DNA of 37,167 nt from an uncultured Chthoniobacterales bacterium (GCA_937924445.1 CALDSX010000083.1:1-37167); one strand, 5' to 3'; positions 24,441-33,287 are shown, numbered from the stretch's first letter. Program-made: numbers and translations. Notes: generated by a model not told the origin, from the sequence alone.

Positions 24441-25022
24441 TCAATCCACCGTATGCGATGCAGCAGCGGTTTTAATCATCCGCTCAAACGCCTCGCCCGC
24501 GCTGGCAACGGCTTCCGCTGGTCCTGTCATTTTGACAAACACATCACCATATTTGGCGTTTTCAAGGATTGCCCCGTAGAGCGCATAGCCGGGTCTCGGA
24601 GTGGAGGGTCCGCCGGGCATGCCGCTTAAAAAAGTGCCTTTAGCTTTCACAAACGTCACTTTCGTCTTCCCTGCTACACCAGTCTCGATGGCTGGTGAAA
24701 TTTCGGAGGCTGCTTCCTGAAACTGGGCAAGCCACCTTCCGATATTGGCCTCAGCCCCTCCGCCTTGGCCAGGGCCAAAATGAAAGAAGGTGACCTCCGG
24801 CCGGGATGCCTCGCCAGAGGAAGGGGCTGTAAGCTCGGCTTTGCGCATAGGGGAAGATGGATTAACCCACAACCAACCCTCCGGTCGCTCAAATTGAAAG
24901 TGGCCCACAGTAAATGAAACCGGTTCCGCCCCGGTCGCAGGAGTCCGCCATAACGGGTCTGCCGGTAAAAATACCATCAAAATGAAGAACCTCAGAATGC
25001 GGGCGATTAAAGGCTTGTTCAT
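24441..25022 (-). CDS. Exported hypothetical protein
   Basis: The 193-residue product starts with a signal peptide (MNKPLIARILRFFILMVFLP, cleavage probably near TGAEP, ~residue 32). The mature part reads FTVGHFQFERPEGWLWVNPS, then a glycine-rich loop (FGPGQGGGAEANIGRWLAQF) and a C-terminal helix. The pattern of a short exported domain that evaluates like a beta-sandwich is common, but no family is assigned with confidence. The frame is open to 25247, yet ATG 25022 is preferred because it begins the signal peptide and lies 7 bp after the preceding gene's stop. Confidence 0.72.
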   Translation of the reverse strand: MNKPLIARILRFFILMVFLPADPLWRTPATGAEPVSFTVGHFQFERPEGWLWVNPSSPMRKAELTAPSSGEASRPEVTFFHFGPGQGGGAEANIGRWLAQFQEAASEISPAIETGVAGKTKVTFVKAKGTFLSGMPGGPSTPRPGYALYGAILENAKYGDVFVKMTGPAEAVASAGEAFERMIKTAAASHTVD

Positions 25023-25029
25023 TATTATT

Positions 25030-25341
25030 TCAGCGAACATCTCCAAATGCGTCAATTTCAGATTCACTCTGAAAGCCTGAGTCTTCGCGGATGGAGGCAA
25101 GTTTGTTACGCATAGAACGGCGGCTGCCGTCGTGGTTAATCTGTTGGTCAAGAATACGCATGAGAAACGGCATTGTCGAGGCAACGCCTGCGGCAAGCAA
25201 CCCCAACGCTGCTCCTTGTCGCATTGATCGGCTGAATTTGCCCCCAATAAGCATCCCTATACCGACTCCTATGGCAACACCTGCCAACTCTGAAATACCG
25301 GCAATTTTTGCAGATTCAACTTCTTTTGGAGGAAGAGACAT
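25030..25341 (-). CDS. Small glycine-rich membrane protein, function unknown
   Basis: The 103-residue product has two hydrophobic segments rich in small residues (ISELAGVAIGVGIGMLIGG and AALGLLAAGVASTMPFLM) separated by a basic turn (KFSRSMRQ), the pattern of a glycine-zipper hairpin in a membrane. The C-terminal ~35 residues are polar (LASIREDSGFQSESEIDAF). No family is recognised. ATG 25341 has no strong Shine-Dalgarno sequence. The gene sits 130 bp downstream of the NlpC/P60-like lipoprotein gene and 7 bp upstream of the exported protein gene, so it is probably translated from the same transcript. Confidence 0.65.
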   Translation of the reverse strand: MSLPPKEVESAKIAGISELAGVAIGVGIGMLIGGKFSRSMRQGAALGLLAAGVASTMPFLMRILDQQINHDGSRRSMRNKLASIREDSGFQSESEIDAFGDVR

Positions 25342-25471
25342 GTTAACTGTGGAGGTGATTGGGGAGCGGCCACAGCTCGGATGAGCTGTGCAGACGGTTT
25401 TGAGTATTGCGATTAACCTATCGCACGCTTAGTCAGCTATTGCAATGCGAATCATTCATTTCTTCTCTGCT

Positions 25472-26014
25472 TCAGAGCCCGGGCGGGTGACGCAGAACAA
25501 AGTCTCGAGCGGGTCGGCTTCGTGTGCTCCATTGTGGCCCACGCGGGCCAGAAGCCCAGCCAGTATCAAACCTCAGTCCCGCCACAACAAGAAAAACATG
25601 GCCACGCTTTGCATAAATCGTTATCCATCGCCCGAAGCCACGGGCACCATAGCTGCGAAACTGCGATGAGGTAAGAGGACGTTGCAGTGCGCCGATGGAG
25701 CCCAAGACGTAGGAAACAGCGCCGGAACAATCGTATGCGTCGTCCTCCGCATATCGGTGACCTCCCCCCGAGCGATAGGGCCGTCCGGCAATTCGATTTC
25801 CAGCGGCAATGGCGGCATGAACCACGCGTGGCGCATTAGGTGGGGCGATGGCTCTGCCATGGACAAGCATTGCAGTTCGTCCGGGATAAGGATGATAGAC
25901 ATAATCTGGCGTGGTGGAACAGCCAGAAAGAAACGCTACTGTCAACAGACAGCATCCAAAACTAAAAACCGAACGTCGGCGCCTGACGTCCAAATTTTTT
26001 TTCAATCTCCTCAT
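25472..26014 (-). CDS. NlpC/P60-like lipoprotein
   Basis: The 180-residue product has a basic N-terminus, a hydrophobic stretch and the lipobox LSGC (Cys32), indicating a lipid-anchored envelope protein. The remainder resembles a short NlpC/P60-type domain: YDCSGAVSYVL with catalytic Cys96 and RGHVFLVVAGL with His139, the usual Cys-His arrangement of peptidoglycan peptidases. A third polar residue cannot be named with certainty. ATG 26014 overlaps the end of mutL by 53 bp; a TTG at 26020 or start sites just inside are possible. The gene follows mutL in the same direction and is translated in a different frame. Confidence 0.8.
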   Translation of the reverse strand: MRRLKKNLDVRRRRSVFSFGCCLLTVAFLSGCSTTPDYVYHPYPGRTAMLVHGRAIAPPNAPRVVHAAIAAGNRIAGRPYRSGGGHRYAEDDAYDCSGAVSYVLGSIGALQRPLTSSQFRSYGARGFGRWITIYAKRGHVFLVVAGLRFDTGWASGPRGPQWSTRSRPARDFVLRHPPGL

Positions 26015-27818
26015 AGGCAATCTGTATCATGGTAGGCCGACCGTGCGGACAACAATACGGTAAGTCGCAATCGAGCAATTCTTCAATTAACCGAATCAGT
26101 TCATCCGGGCCGAGTGGATCGTTGGCTTTGACAGCATGACGGCAGACAGTACGCGCAATGACTTCCTCACCAAGACGCACCTTTGAAGTGGCTGAACTCT
26201 GGCCGCGTAACTCATCAATAACTCGCATAATCAGTGGAAGTGGATCGCCATCTCCGAGAAAAGGGGGAAGGCTCTCAATTTTAAATGCGTCCGTGCCGAA
26301 TTCTTCAATGCCTAGACCCATTTTTTGTAGGCCAGCGAGGTTTTCACGCAGCCACGCGGCGTCGCGCGGGGGAAGCTGAAAAGTCTGCGCAAGAAGAAGT
26401 CGTTGCGAGGGGACACCCTGCTGTTCCATTCGTCGCCGAAGCTGTTCGAAAAGAATTCTCTCATGGGCGGCGTGCTGGTCAACCAAAACGAGCCCGCCGC
26501 TGTTTTCCATGAGGATGTAAGTTTTTCCCAGCACACCAATAACACGAAATTGGCTGGCATCAGCCCGTGGAGGATCGAGTTCTTTGGCCGGTGGAGAGGG
26601 TTTTACGGCGGGTGGAGTTTTTGGCGGAACATTTTCCAGCGGGGCCTGTGCGGGGGGAGCAAACTCAGACCAATCACGACGGAGAGAGACCTGCTCCTGC
26701 GGAGGAATAAGCTCCCGCACTTCGTCCGTTCCGTTAGTTCCGTTAGTCTTTTCACCATACCGATTCGAACCGTCCAGGACTTCAGAAGTACCTTCTTTGG
26801 GAGCTTGAAATGCCGACCCCCATCCGGCGCGGTAAGATTCCAGGCCGTCTCGCACGGTACGCACAACCGCTTCATGGATCGCACGTCCATCGCGGAAGCG
26901 AACTTCGCGTTTTGCGGGGTGGACGTTCACATCCACAGTCGCGGGATCAAGTTCGATTAGAAGAAAAGTAACCGGGTGCTGACCCCGCATCAATGCGGTG
27001 TGGTATCCTTCCCGTAGGGCACGGGCAATGATGGCATCTTCAACCGCACGCCCGTTGACAAAGATAATTTGCAGGGAGCGGTCGGCCCGTGAGAGCCCTG
27101 GTTTACCAATAAGCCCGGAAATGCGGATGTTGTTCCAGGCAGATTCCACGGTCAGGAGTCGTGAAGCCAAATCCCGACCGTAGAGGTCATTGATCCGATC
27201 TCGCAACGAAGATTTGGCAGGCAAGTGGAAAGATTGGTTCCCGTCTTTGATATAAGCAAACGCAACTGACGGATGGCTGAGCGCGAGTAGATGAAGAGCG
27301 TGCTCGAGGTGTGCAGATTCGGTCTGTTCTGTTCGCAAAAATTTGCGACGAGCGGGAAGGTTATAAAAAAGGGAACGGACCTCGATCCTGGTTCCAGGGG
27401 CCGTTCCGGAATCCCGAACATGCACAATCCGACCGGCATTGACCACAATTTCGGTTCCGACAACAACCTCATGTGGTCGTGTGGCAAGGCGGAATCTCGA
27501 AACGCTGGCGATACTTGGCAGAGCCTCGCCGCGAAATCCTAAACTCGAAATGGCAGCCAAATCCGCTCCGGTGCGAAGTTTGCTGGTGGCGTGCCGTTCA
27601 AGACAAAGCAAAGCATCCTCACGGTCCATCCCGCAACCATCATCGGAGACGATAATTTCCGAGATCCCCCCCCTGCGGGCCGCCACCTCAATCCGTGTGG
27701 CACCCGCATCGAGGCTGTTTTCTACAAGCTCTTTGACCACGGAGGCAGGGCGCTCGACCACCTCGCCGGCAGCAACCTGGCTGGCAACTTCATCGGGAAG
27801 GAGTCTGATACGGCCCAT
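25962..27818 (-). CDS. mutL: DNA mismatch repair protein MutL
   Basis: MutL couples mismatch recognition by MutS to strand removal. The 618-residue protein has the GHKL ATPase N-terminus (Glu30/Asn34 in KELVENSLDAGAT, then DDGCGMD and GFRGEALPSIASVS), a proline-rich linker (~375-440), and a C-terminal dimerisation domain. That domain carries DQHAAHERILFE, which fits the DQHA-x2-E-x4-E metal-binding motif of nicking MutL proteins, plus CRHAVKAND and CPHGRPTM. The frame is open upstream to 28013, but ATG 27818 (MGRIRLLPDEVA) is the family start and avoids overlap with the divergent gene. No mutS lies in the window. Confidence 0.95.
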   Translation of the reverse strand: MGRIRLLPDEVASQVAAGEVVERPASVVKELVENSLDAGATRIEVAARRGGISEIIVSDDGCGMDREDALLCLERHATSKLRTGADLAAISSLGFRGEALPSIASVSRFRLATRPHEVVVGTEIVVNAGRIVHVRDSGTAPGTRIEVRSLFYNLPARRKFLRTEQTESAHLEHALHLLALSHPSVAFAYIKDGNQSFHLPAKSSLRDRINDLYGRDLASRLLTVESAWNNIRISGLIGKPGLSRADRSLQIIFVNGRAVEDAIIARALREGYHTALMRGQHPVTFLLIELDPATVDVNVHPAKREVRFRDGRAIHEAVVRTVRDGLESYRAGWGSAFQAPKEGTSEVLDGSNRYGEKTNGTNGTDEVRELIPPQEQVSLRRDWSEFAPPAQAPLENVPPKTPPAVKPSPPAKELDPPRADASQFRVIGVLGKTYILMENSGGLVLVDQHAAHERILFEQLRRRMEQQGVPSQRLLLAQTFQLPPRDAAWLRENLAGLQKMGLGIEEFGTDAFKIESLPPFLGDGDPLPLIMRVIDELRGQSSATSKVRLGEEVIARTVCRHAVKANDPLGPDELIRLIEELLDCDLPYCCPHGRPTMIQIAYEEIEKKFGRQAPTFGF

Positions 27819-28012
27819 GAGGGTAATAATACCGCACGAAAAGAGTTTTTTTCCAGTGTCATACAGTGAATCTCCCGTAAGAAGCCCCTGAAATTGGATA
27901 AGCAGAGGGTCGGCCTCTACTCTCACTACTCCCGACGATGCCCCACACGATCCGCGCAAATAGTATTTACGCGTCTTGAACACTTGTGGCTCTCGGTTAC
28001 GTTTTCGAGGCA

Positions 28013-28594
28013 ATGATACTTTTAGTAGCAGCCCTTTGCGATGCAGCCACTGATTACGGTGGCAAACTTAATATTCTTGGCGCGTTTGACACTATCTTCG
28101 CAACAAAACTGCCGGTTGTACATCCCAACTGTGCAGTCGCCTTGAGGATGAGCTTCAACAAATTCGAGGAGGGGCACCACGAGGTTCGTGTGGACGTTGT
28201 CAACGACGACGGTGCTCCTCTCGGCCCTCCTATGCAGGTGCCGCTTCAAATCGAAGTGCCGGACGAAATCGAAGCTGTCTCCCGCAACATTATTATCAAC
28301 ATCCAGAACTGGCAGTTCGGTTCAGAAGGAAATTTTGCGCTCAACGTGTCGGTAGATGGTCGCCATGAAACTTCTATCCCGCTCCGAGTAGTTTTAGCCA
28401 AAAACCAGAGTGCAACCGGCCAAGTTGGCAAACAAGATGGCGAAGGTGGATGGAAGAACATTATGGAAGAGGTTTACTCAGATGACGAATCGGTTGAAGA
28501 GGATGAGAATGAGGATTTAGAGAACGATAACGATGAACTAGATTTCGACAGCGATTTTGACGATGATGACGAATCTGGGCATCCAAAGAATTAA
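28013..28594 (+). CDS. DUF6941 family protein with acidic tail
   Basis: The 193-residue product matches the DUF6941 family, known only as a conserved hypothetical: it begins MILLVAALCDAATDYGGKLN, followed by ILGAFDTIFATKLPVVHP and beta-rich sequence (LQIEVPDEIEAVSRNIIINI). The function is unknown. ATG 28013 is chosen because GAGG lies six bases upstream; the frame extends to an upstream ATG at 27986 with poorer fit. The last ~37 residues are extremely acidic (stretches such as DDESVEEDENEDLENDND), more than half Asp/Glu, a tail that I do not expect from the core family. It is divergent from mutL, with ~194 bp between the starts. Confidence 0.8.
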   Translation: MILLVAALCDAATDYGGKLNILGAFDTIFATKLPVVHPNCAVALRMSFNKFEEGHHEVRVDVVNDDGAPLGPPMQVPLQIEVPDEIEAVSRNIIINIQNWQFGSEGNFALNVSVDGRHETSIPLRVVLAKNQSATGQVGKQDGEGGWKNIMEEVYSDDESVEEDENEDLENDNDELDFDSDFDDDDESGHPKN

Positions 28595-29106
28595 GATCAA
28601 CGGGGTCGGACTTCGATTTCATAGGATAGTGACCGCTGCTTCATCAAATATCCGTTCAACTAAAAGGGTGATAATGCCATGCACTGGACTTACGAAAACA
28701 CTCTACTCTGCCCGACAAAAAAAACTACCCTAAATCCCCTCCTCTATTGGTAAAAGTTAGAACGTGTTATGTCAACGAGTGCTCTAGCCCGCATTTCTCA
28801 TTTCTCAAAACTCAAAACCCTTCTACTGCGGCTGGCTCTTTCTAGTCGGGGCGGTGGTGCCTTTGCTCGCTCCTTAGGCAGGATGCTCCCCCCCACAGCC
28901 CTTCGTCTCTCTCCGCGCGCCTCTTGCCACGCCGGGAAATCTCTGCGCCTTGTCACGAAAAGCGTGAGAAAAGCGGGCGCGCCAGAAATTGGTTGGCTTG
29001 ACAGAAGCGGAAGTGAGTGGGGGTGTTGCTTTTTGAAACTGCGAAGATGCTTAGGAGCAACGGGTTTTAGATTTTAATTGGTAGACAGGTAAATTTCACG
29101 GCCGGT
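28595..29106. other. Intergenic region between convergent genes
   Basis: About 510 bp separate the convergent DUF6941 gene and hisS. A 102-codon frame at 28769-29077 (+) begins MSTSALARISHFSKLKTLLL but has skewed composition, no domain and no clear Shine-Dalgarno sequence, so it is not called. A 6-bp inverted repeat GTAGAC/GTCTAC (29081-29086 with 29105-29110) overlaps the hisS stop but has no T-run after it. Nothing else was seen. Confidence 0.5.
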
Positions 29107-30390
29107 CTACTGAAGATTCGGATTCTCTAAACGCCGAATCTTGAGCAGGTCACCGATCCGTTCATAAAGAGCTGAGGCCTCAATCTCGATTTCTTCCCGA
29201 GTGGCCATAAGTTTTATTTTGACTCTTGGCCATTCGGCACCAAAAACAACGGCCAAAGAACAGCCTGCCTGCTCTGCAGCCTGAAATTGGCGAGTCACCT
29301 TTTCGCTCCCCAAGGCAAAATCCGTTCGCACCCCAGCCGCACGCAAATCCGAGGCAATCCGAAGCGCATGAGGCCGCGCTATCTCATCTGCAATCACTAA
29401 AAAAACCTGACCCGCCAAAAGTTGATCTGCTCTCCTCTGAATAGATGCAGCGGGCAAAGCCTTGGCCTCAATTAACTCCATGATCACCACATCTCCGATG
29501 GCAAATCCTGCGGCAGGCAAATCGGCCGCGCCATCACTGATTTTGGCCACCAGACCATCGTAACGCCCACCGCCGGCAATAGCTCGAAGTTCCCCCTTGC
29601 GATCAAACGCCTCAAAAACCACACCGGTGTAGTATGCGAGTCCGCGTACAACCGAACGGTCGAACGTGATGAATTCGGTGAGCCTGCGCTGATCTAATTC
29701 GCGACGCAGATCACTAAAGATCGGATCGTTTTCACAAGGTTCATCAATAAAAGAACGCACCCGCTCTGGTTCGAAACCTGCAGCCAGAAGCCGGGCGTCC
29801 GTGCGCTCGGCTGGTTCACGCCCGAGTTTATCCACCGCCTGCAGAAGTGCCACGGTTGACTCCTCAGGGAGTGCCGCTCCTGCGACGAATTGATTCCAAA
29901 CGCTCCGGTCGCTCAGACGCACGGCAAAATCCTGTGGTCCAAGCCCAACAGCACGCAGTAAAGCGATCAGAAGCCCGACCATTTCCGCATCAGCCGCCGC
30001 CCCTGATATTCCGAAAAGGTCGCAGTTAAATTGACAAAACTCCCTTGAACGACCACGTTGAGGTCTTTCTAGCCGGAAGAATGAACCGAGGGAAAACCAA
30101 CGGATAGGCCGACGCAACTCTCGATGCTTGGCCGCCACCATTCGAGCGGCTGAAGGTGTGAGTTCCGGGCGCAAGGCAATCTCCCGCTCTCCCCGATCTG
30201 TAAAGCTGAAGAGTTGTCCAACAAGTTCATCCCCGCTTTTTTTTCGGTACAGATCGAGTGGCTCTACCGTCGGCGCGTCAATTTCTGCAAACCCATGTGC
30301 CCGGGCCACCTCAGCCCATCGTTCAAAAAGAGCACGGCGGCGTGCTTGTTCCTCGGGATAGAAATCGCGAAATCCAGGCAGGGTCTTCAT
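29107..30390 (-). CDS. hisS: Histidyl-tRNA synthetase
   Basis: HisRS charges tRNA-His. The 427-residue class II enzyme starts at ATG 30390 (MKTLPGFRDFYPEE). It shows the motif 2 region LGSFFRLERPQRGRSREFCQ, the substrate segment RGLAYYTGVVFEAF, GGGRYDGLVA, and a C-terminal anticodon-binding domain (~330-420, with VFLVIADEIARPHALRIAS). The second histidine motif reads RGLAYYTG rather than the more common RGLDYYTG, a variant that I also associate with some non-proteobacterial HisRS. Length is normal. It is divergent from batD and not obviously part of a longer operon. Confidence 0.93.
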   Translation of the reverse strand: MKTLPGFRDFYPEEQARRRALFERWAEVARAHGFAEIDAPTVEPLDLYRKKSGDELVGQLFSFTDRGEREIALRPELTPSAARMVAAKHRELRRPIRWFSLGSFFRLERPQRGRSREFCQFNCDLFGISGAAADAEMVGLLIALLRAVGLGPQDFAVRLSDRSVWNQFVAGAALPEESTVALLQAVDKLGREPAERTDARLLAAGFEPERVRSFIDEPCENDPIFSDLRRELDQRRLTEFITFDRSVVRGLAYYTGVVFEAFDRKGELRAIAGGGRYDGLVAKISDGAADLPAAGFAIGDVVIMELIEAKALPAASIQRRADQLLAGQVFLVIADEIARPHALRIASDLRAAGVRTDFALGSEKVTRQFQAAEQAGCSLAVVFGAEWPRVKIKLMATREEIEIEASALYERIGDLLKIRRLENPNLQ

Positions 30391-30526
30391 GGGAAAATGA
30401 AACTACCGTCTTTACCTTGGTGCGCAACCATCGGCTTGTGCCCCACAGACTTCTCCGGTTGGGAACCGCAACGTGGCGCAAACCAAAAAGATCTTGCGGA
30501 AAAACTATTAGGAAGGAGGTTTTTCT

Positions 30527-30580
30527 GTGAGAAGATTTTTTATGCAAATCTCGGATCATGTATGTCTAAAGAGGCAATGA
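30527..30580 (+). CDS. 17-codon leader ORF upstream of batD
   Basis: A GTG at 30527 lies seven bases after AGGAGG (30514-30519), the strongest ribosome-binding site in this part of the window. The ORF encodes MRRFFMQISDHVCLKRQ and ends with TGA at 30578-30580, which overlaps the batD start codons ATGATG at 30577-30582. No homologue is known to me. The arrangement fits translational coupling, in which ribosomes finishing the leader reinitiate on batD. It contains no run of one amino acid, so classical attenuation is unlikely. Confidence 0.45.
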   Translation: MRRFFMQISDHVCLKRQ

Positions 30581-32523
30581 TGTTCAAAACGTTTTCTCTC
30601 CACTTTCCGACCCCCAAGACAGTTGTCGCACCATTTCTTTTAATGCTGTTGTTGGCTTTGGGAGGAGGTCAGGCGTCTGGCCAAGGCACCCCAAAGGCCG
30701 AGGCTCTATTGGGGAAAACGGATGCAGTGGTTGGAGAATCCATTCCGCTTCAGGTAATTATTGAATCGGCCGAAATCCATATGCCGGACCCTGAAATTTA
30801 TGTGGACGGGCTCGATATCCACTTCATTGGGAGGCAAACCCGCATTGAATCCATTAATTCCTCAACACGGATATCCACCAAACTCTCATGGATTGTTGTG
30901 CCACGACGTGAAGGGGAGTTTGAAATTCCGGCTCTCTCCTTTGTGGCGGACGGCAAGCGGATAACGACCAACCCGCTGCGGCTACGAGTGAGTGCATCTG
31001 CCGGAACTTCCTCCCAAGGCCAGCCTTCAAGGCCAGGCGCACCGTCAGGCCCTCCTGGATCTCAATCACAAGCCTCTCCGCCTGATTCGCGGGACGAAAC
31101 TTTCCTCGCTGAACTTCGTCTGCCATCCGGGCGAAGAGAATTTTATGTGGGAGAAATGATCCCTGTTGAAATAATTTTTGGTGTGGATGAACAGACGGAT
31201 GCGAGAGTTCAAAACCCTCAGAAGCCACCTGACTTATCGCAAAAAGATTTCTCAACGCATAAATTATCCAATCCTCAATCTGGGAGACTTGATCGCGGAG
31301 AGCGTTCCTACTCCACGCTCTCCTATCGCACAGCCATCGCGCCGGTGAAATCAGGCGAGCTCGAACTGCCACGGGCTGAGCTCCCAATCCTGATCCTCAC
31401 TCAGGAGACCGATAGAGGGCGACCGTCGCAGCGGAGGAATTTCGACCCGTTCGATCCCTTCTCCATCGATTCGATTTTTGAGGATTTTTTCAATACCGAT
31501 CCCTTCCTAAGGGGGCGTCCTCTGTTCCGCGAAGTAACACTGGCCACTCCAGAGGGCAGCGTGGTGGTCAAGCCTCTCCCTAAGGAGGGACGCCCAGACT
31601 CGTTCGATGGAGCGGTGGGAAAGTTCACCCTCACAGCCTTCGCAAAACCTCAGACACCCGGGCCGGGCGATCCAGTCCAACTTCGCGTTGAGATACGCGG
31701 CGAGGGTAATTTTGATTCGGTTACAGCTCCAAAACTTGATGGGCTTCGTGGCTGGCGCGTATATCCTCCAACCTCCCAGTTTAATCCTTCAAACGAAACG
31801 CAAACCAAAGGGGCAAAAACTTTCGAGATTGTTCTAGTCCCCAGCGCCAACGCTGAGCCGCTCGAACAGATCGAATTTTCCTTCTTTGACCCTGAAACGG
31901 CCCAGTATCACACAGTTCACAGCGAACAACTTGGTATCCACCCAAAGTCCGCCGCCATTGGGCCTCCGGCATCAGCTCAGACCACTCCATCAAGTGGCAA
32001 TGCCAGCACACAAAAAATACCCGCTAAAACGGCTCCTAATGAGACTTTCGGAACGCCCGCAGAGACAGCCCCAACACAGCGTAATGACCCCGATCTTGTT
32101 GCCGACGATGACCTTTTGCACATCCAAACGGCCCACCCAGACCCTCCCCGCCAATTACAGCCACCCTGGTCCTCGGGATTCTTCGTTTGGATCAATGCAA
32201 TTATTGCTCTTGCAGCAATCGCTTCTATTATAGGTCGGCTGCTTATCTCCCACTTCTCTTCACCGGAAATCCGCCTCCAGCGTATCCGCTCCGCCGAAAA
32301 GGCTCGATTGATGCTCCTGCTTCGGTCCCAAAGAGCCACCGCAAGAGAACTTTTAGATGCCGCCGTTAAACTTATCGAACAGCATAGCGTAGCGGTGGAT
32401 CCGAACGAAAAAACTTGGATCCTGGCGCAACGCGACCGTCTCTGCTACGGGGGGGGAGGGCTTGATGAACTGGAGCATGGCACCCTACAACGTCGTCTCA
32501 GGGAGGCTTTGCAAATAAAATGA
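30580..32523 (+). CDS. batD: BatD-like protein
   Basis: BatD proteins are envelope components of Bat (Bacteroides aerotolerance-type) clusters; their molecular role is unsettled. The 647-residue product has a signal peptide (~1-33, FLLMLLLALGGGQASG), an extracytoplasmic region of beta-rich repeats (LLGKTDAVVGESIPLQVIIE; later ALRTPEGS-like segments such as FREVTLATPEGSVV), proline/serine-rich linkers (~145-170 and ~465-525), and a membrane helix near residues 533-555 (FFVWINAIIALAAIASIIGR). A short cytoplasmic tail follows. ATG 30580 is chosen since GAGG ends five bases upstream; ATG 30577 and 30562 are in frame. The frame reaches further upstream into antisense hisS. The stop overlaps batE by 4 bp. 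Confidence 0.82.
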   Translation: MFKTFSLHFPTPKTVVAPFLLMLLLALGGGQASGQGTPKAEALLGKTDAVVGESIPLQVIIESAEIHMPDPEIYVDGLDIHFIGRQTRIESINSSTRISTKLSWIVVPRREGEFEIPALSFVADGKRITTNPLRLRVSASAGTSSQGQPSRPGAPSGPPGSQSQASPPDSRDETFLAELRLPSGRREFYVGEMIPVEIIFGVDEQTDARVQNPQKPPDLSQKDFSTHKLSNPQSGRLDRGERSYSTLSYRTAIAPVKSGELELPRAELPILILTQETDRGRPSQRRNFDPFDPFSIDSIFEDFFNTDPFLRGRPLFREVTLATPEGSVVVKPLPKEGRPDSFDGAVGKFTLTAFAKPQTPGPGDPVQLRVEIRGEGNFDSVTAPKLDGLRGWRVYPPTSQFNPSNETQTKGAKTFEIVLVPSANAEPLEQIEFSFFDPETAQYHTVHSEQLGIHPKSAAIGPPASAQTTPSSGNASTQKIPAKTAPNETFGTPAETAPTQRNDPDLVADDDLLHIQTAHPDPPRQLQPPWSSGFFVWINAIIALAAIASIIGRLLISHFSSPEIRLQRIRSAEKARLMLLLRSQRATARELLDAAVKLIEQHSVAVDPNEKTWILAQRDRLCYGGGGLDELEHGTLQRRLREALQIK

Positions 32524-33287
32524 AGCTCAGCACATTTTGTTCGTTCCATCTTTTTGTGTTCGTTGGGTTCGCACTGCAATGCGCCCTGGCCGAGTCGGTG
32601 CGATCTGAAACAGGTTTCGAGGCGGAGTTCAATGCTGCAAACAAACTTTTCGAAGAGGGCAGATTTCAGGACGCAGCAGTGTTTTACCAGAAAATTCTCG
32701 AAGAGAGAGGGCATTCTGCGGCCGTTCATTACAACCTTGGCAACGCATATTATCAAACGGGCCAGCCCGGCCGTGCCGTCTTGCATTACGAACGTGCACT
32801 GCTGCTCAACCCCTCACATGCCGAGGCAAAAGCCAACCTTGAAGTTGTTCGACGCATGTCGGGAGCGCGGGAGTATCCGAAGCCATGGTCGGAACGGTTT
32901 TTTCGTCACGTGCCGCCTGGCGGAGTTGCATGGGTTGGGGTCGCAGCCGCTTGGGTTTCTTTAGTGGGAGGATGGTTCTGTGTGCGGCGGGGGGCATGGC
33001 AAGCGCACGGAATCGTTGCCGTGGCTATGTCGTTGCCGCTGGCGCTGGCCTGTCTCTGGTTGCTCCTCTCCAGCGGTGGGGGGGCGTGGAACGCCTCTCG
33101 TGCGATCGTCATTCAGGAAGGGGCCGTTGCACGACATGCGCCTGCGAAGACTTCGAGAGAAATTTTGTCACTCGCTCCAGGCTCGGAGATTGCGTTACTC
33201 TTCCGGCGAACCGGATGGGCTTATGTCTTGCTGCCCGATAGAGGGCGGGGTTGGCTGCCAGAGGAAACTGTTGAAACAATCCGCTAA
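32520..33287 (+). CDS. batE: BatE-like TPR/SH3 membrane protein
   Basis: The 255-residue protein carries a signal sequence (~1-24), TPR repeats at ~38-105 (AANKLFEEGRFQDAAVFYQK, VHYNLGNAYYQTGQPGRAVL), two membrane helices around residues 133-155 and 163-185, and a C-terminal SH3-like segment (VIQEGAVARHAPAKTSREIL to the end, ending GRGWLPEETVETIR). This order matches BatE. The ATG overlaps the batD stop (ATGA), so the two are translated together. The other usual Bat partners (MoxR ATPase, DUF58 protein, BatA/BatB von Willebrand A proteins) are not in the window. Confidence 0.83.
   Translation: MKLSTFCSFHLFVFVGFALQCALAESVRSETGFEAEFNAANKLFEEGRFQDAAVFYQKILEERGHSAAVHYNLGNAYYQTGQPGRAVLHYERALLLNPSHAEAKANLEVVRRMSGAREYPKPWSERFFRHVPPGGVAWVGVAAAWVSLVGGWFCVRRGAWQAHGIVAVAMSLPLALACLWLLLSSGGGAWNASRAIVIQEGAVARHAPAKTSREILSLAPGSEIALLFRRTGWAYVLLPDRGRGWLPEETVETIR

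Noticed and set aside
27819-28013. MutL N-terminal extension to 28013
   Set aside because: The family start MGRIRLLPDEVA is at 27818, and the extension covers the divergent promoter region.
28769-29077. 102-codon plus-strand ORF between DUF6941 and hisS
   Set aside because: Skewed Arg/Ser/Leu composition, no ribosome-binding site, no family. Could still be a small gene but is not supported.
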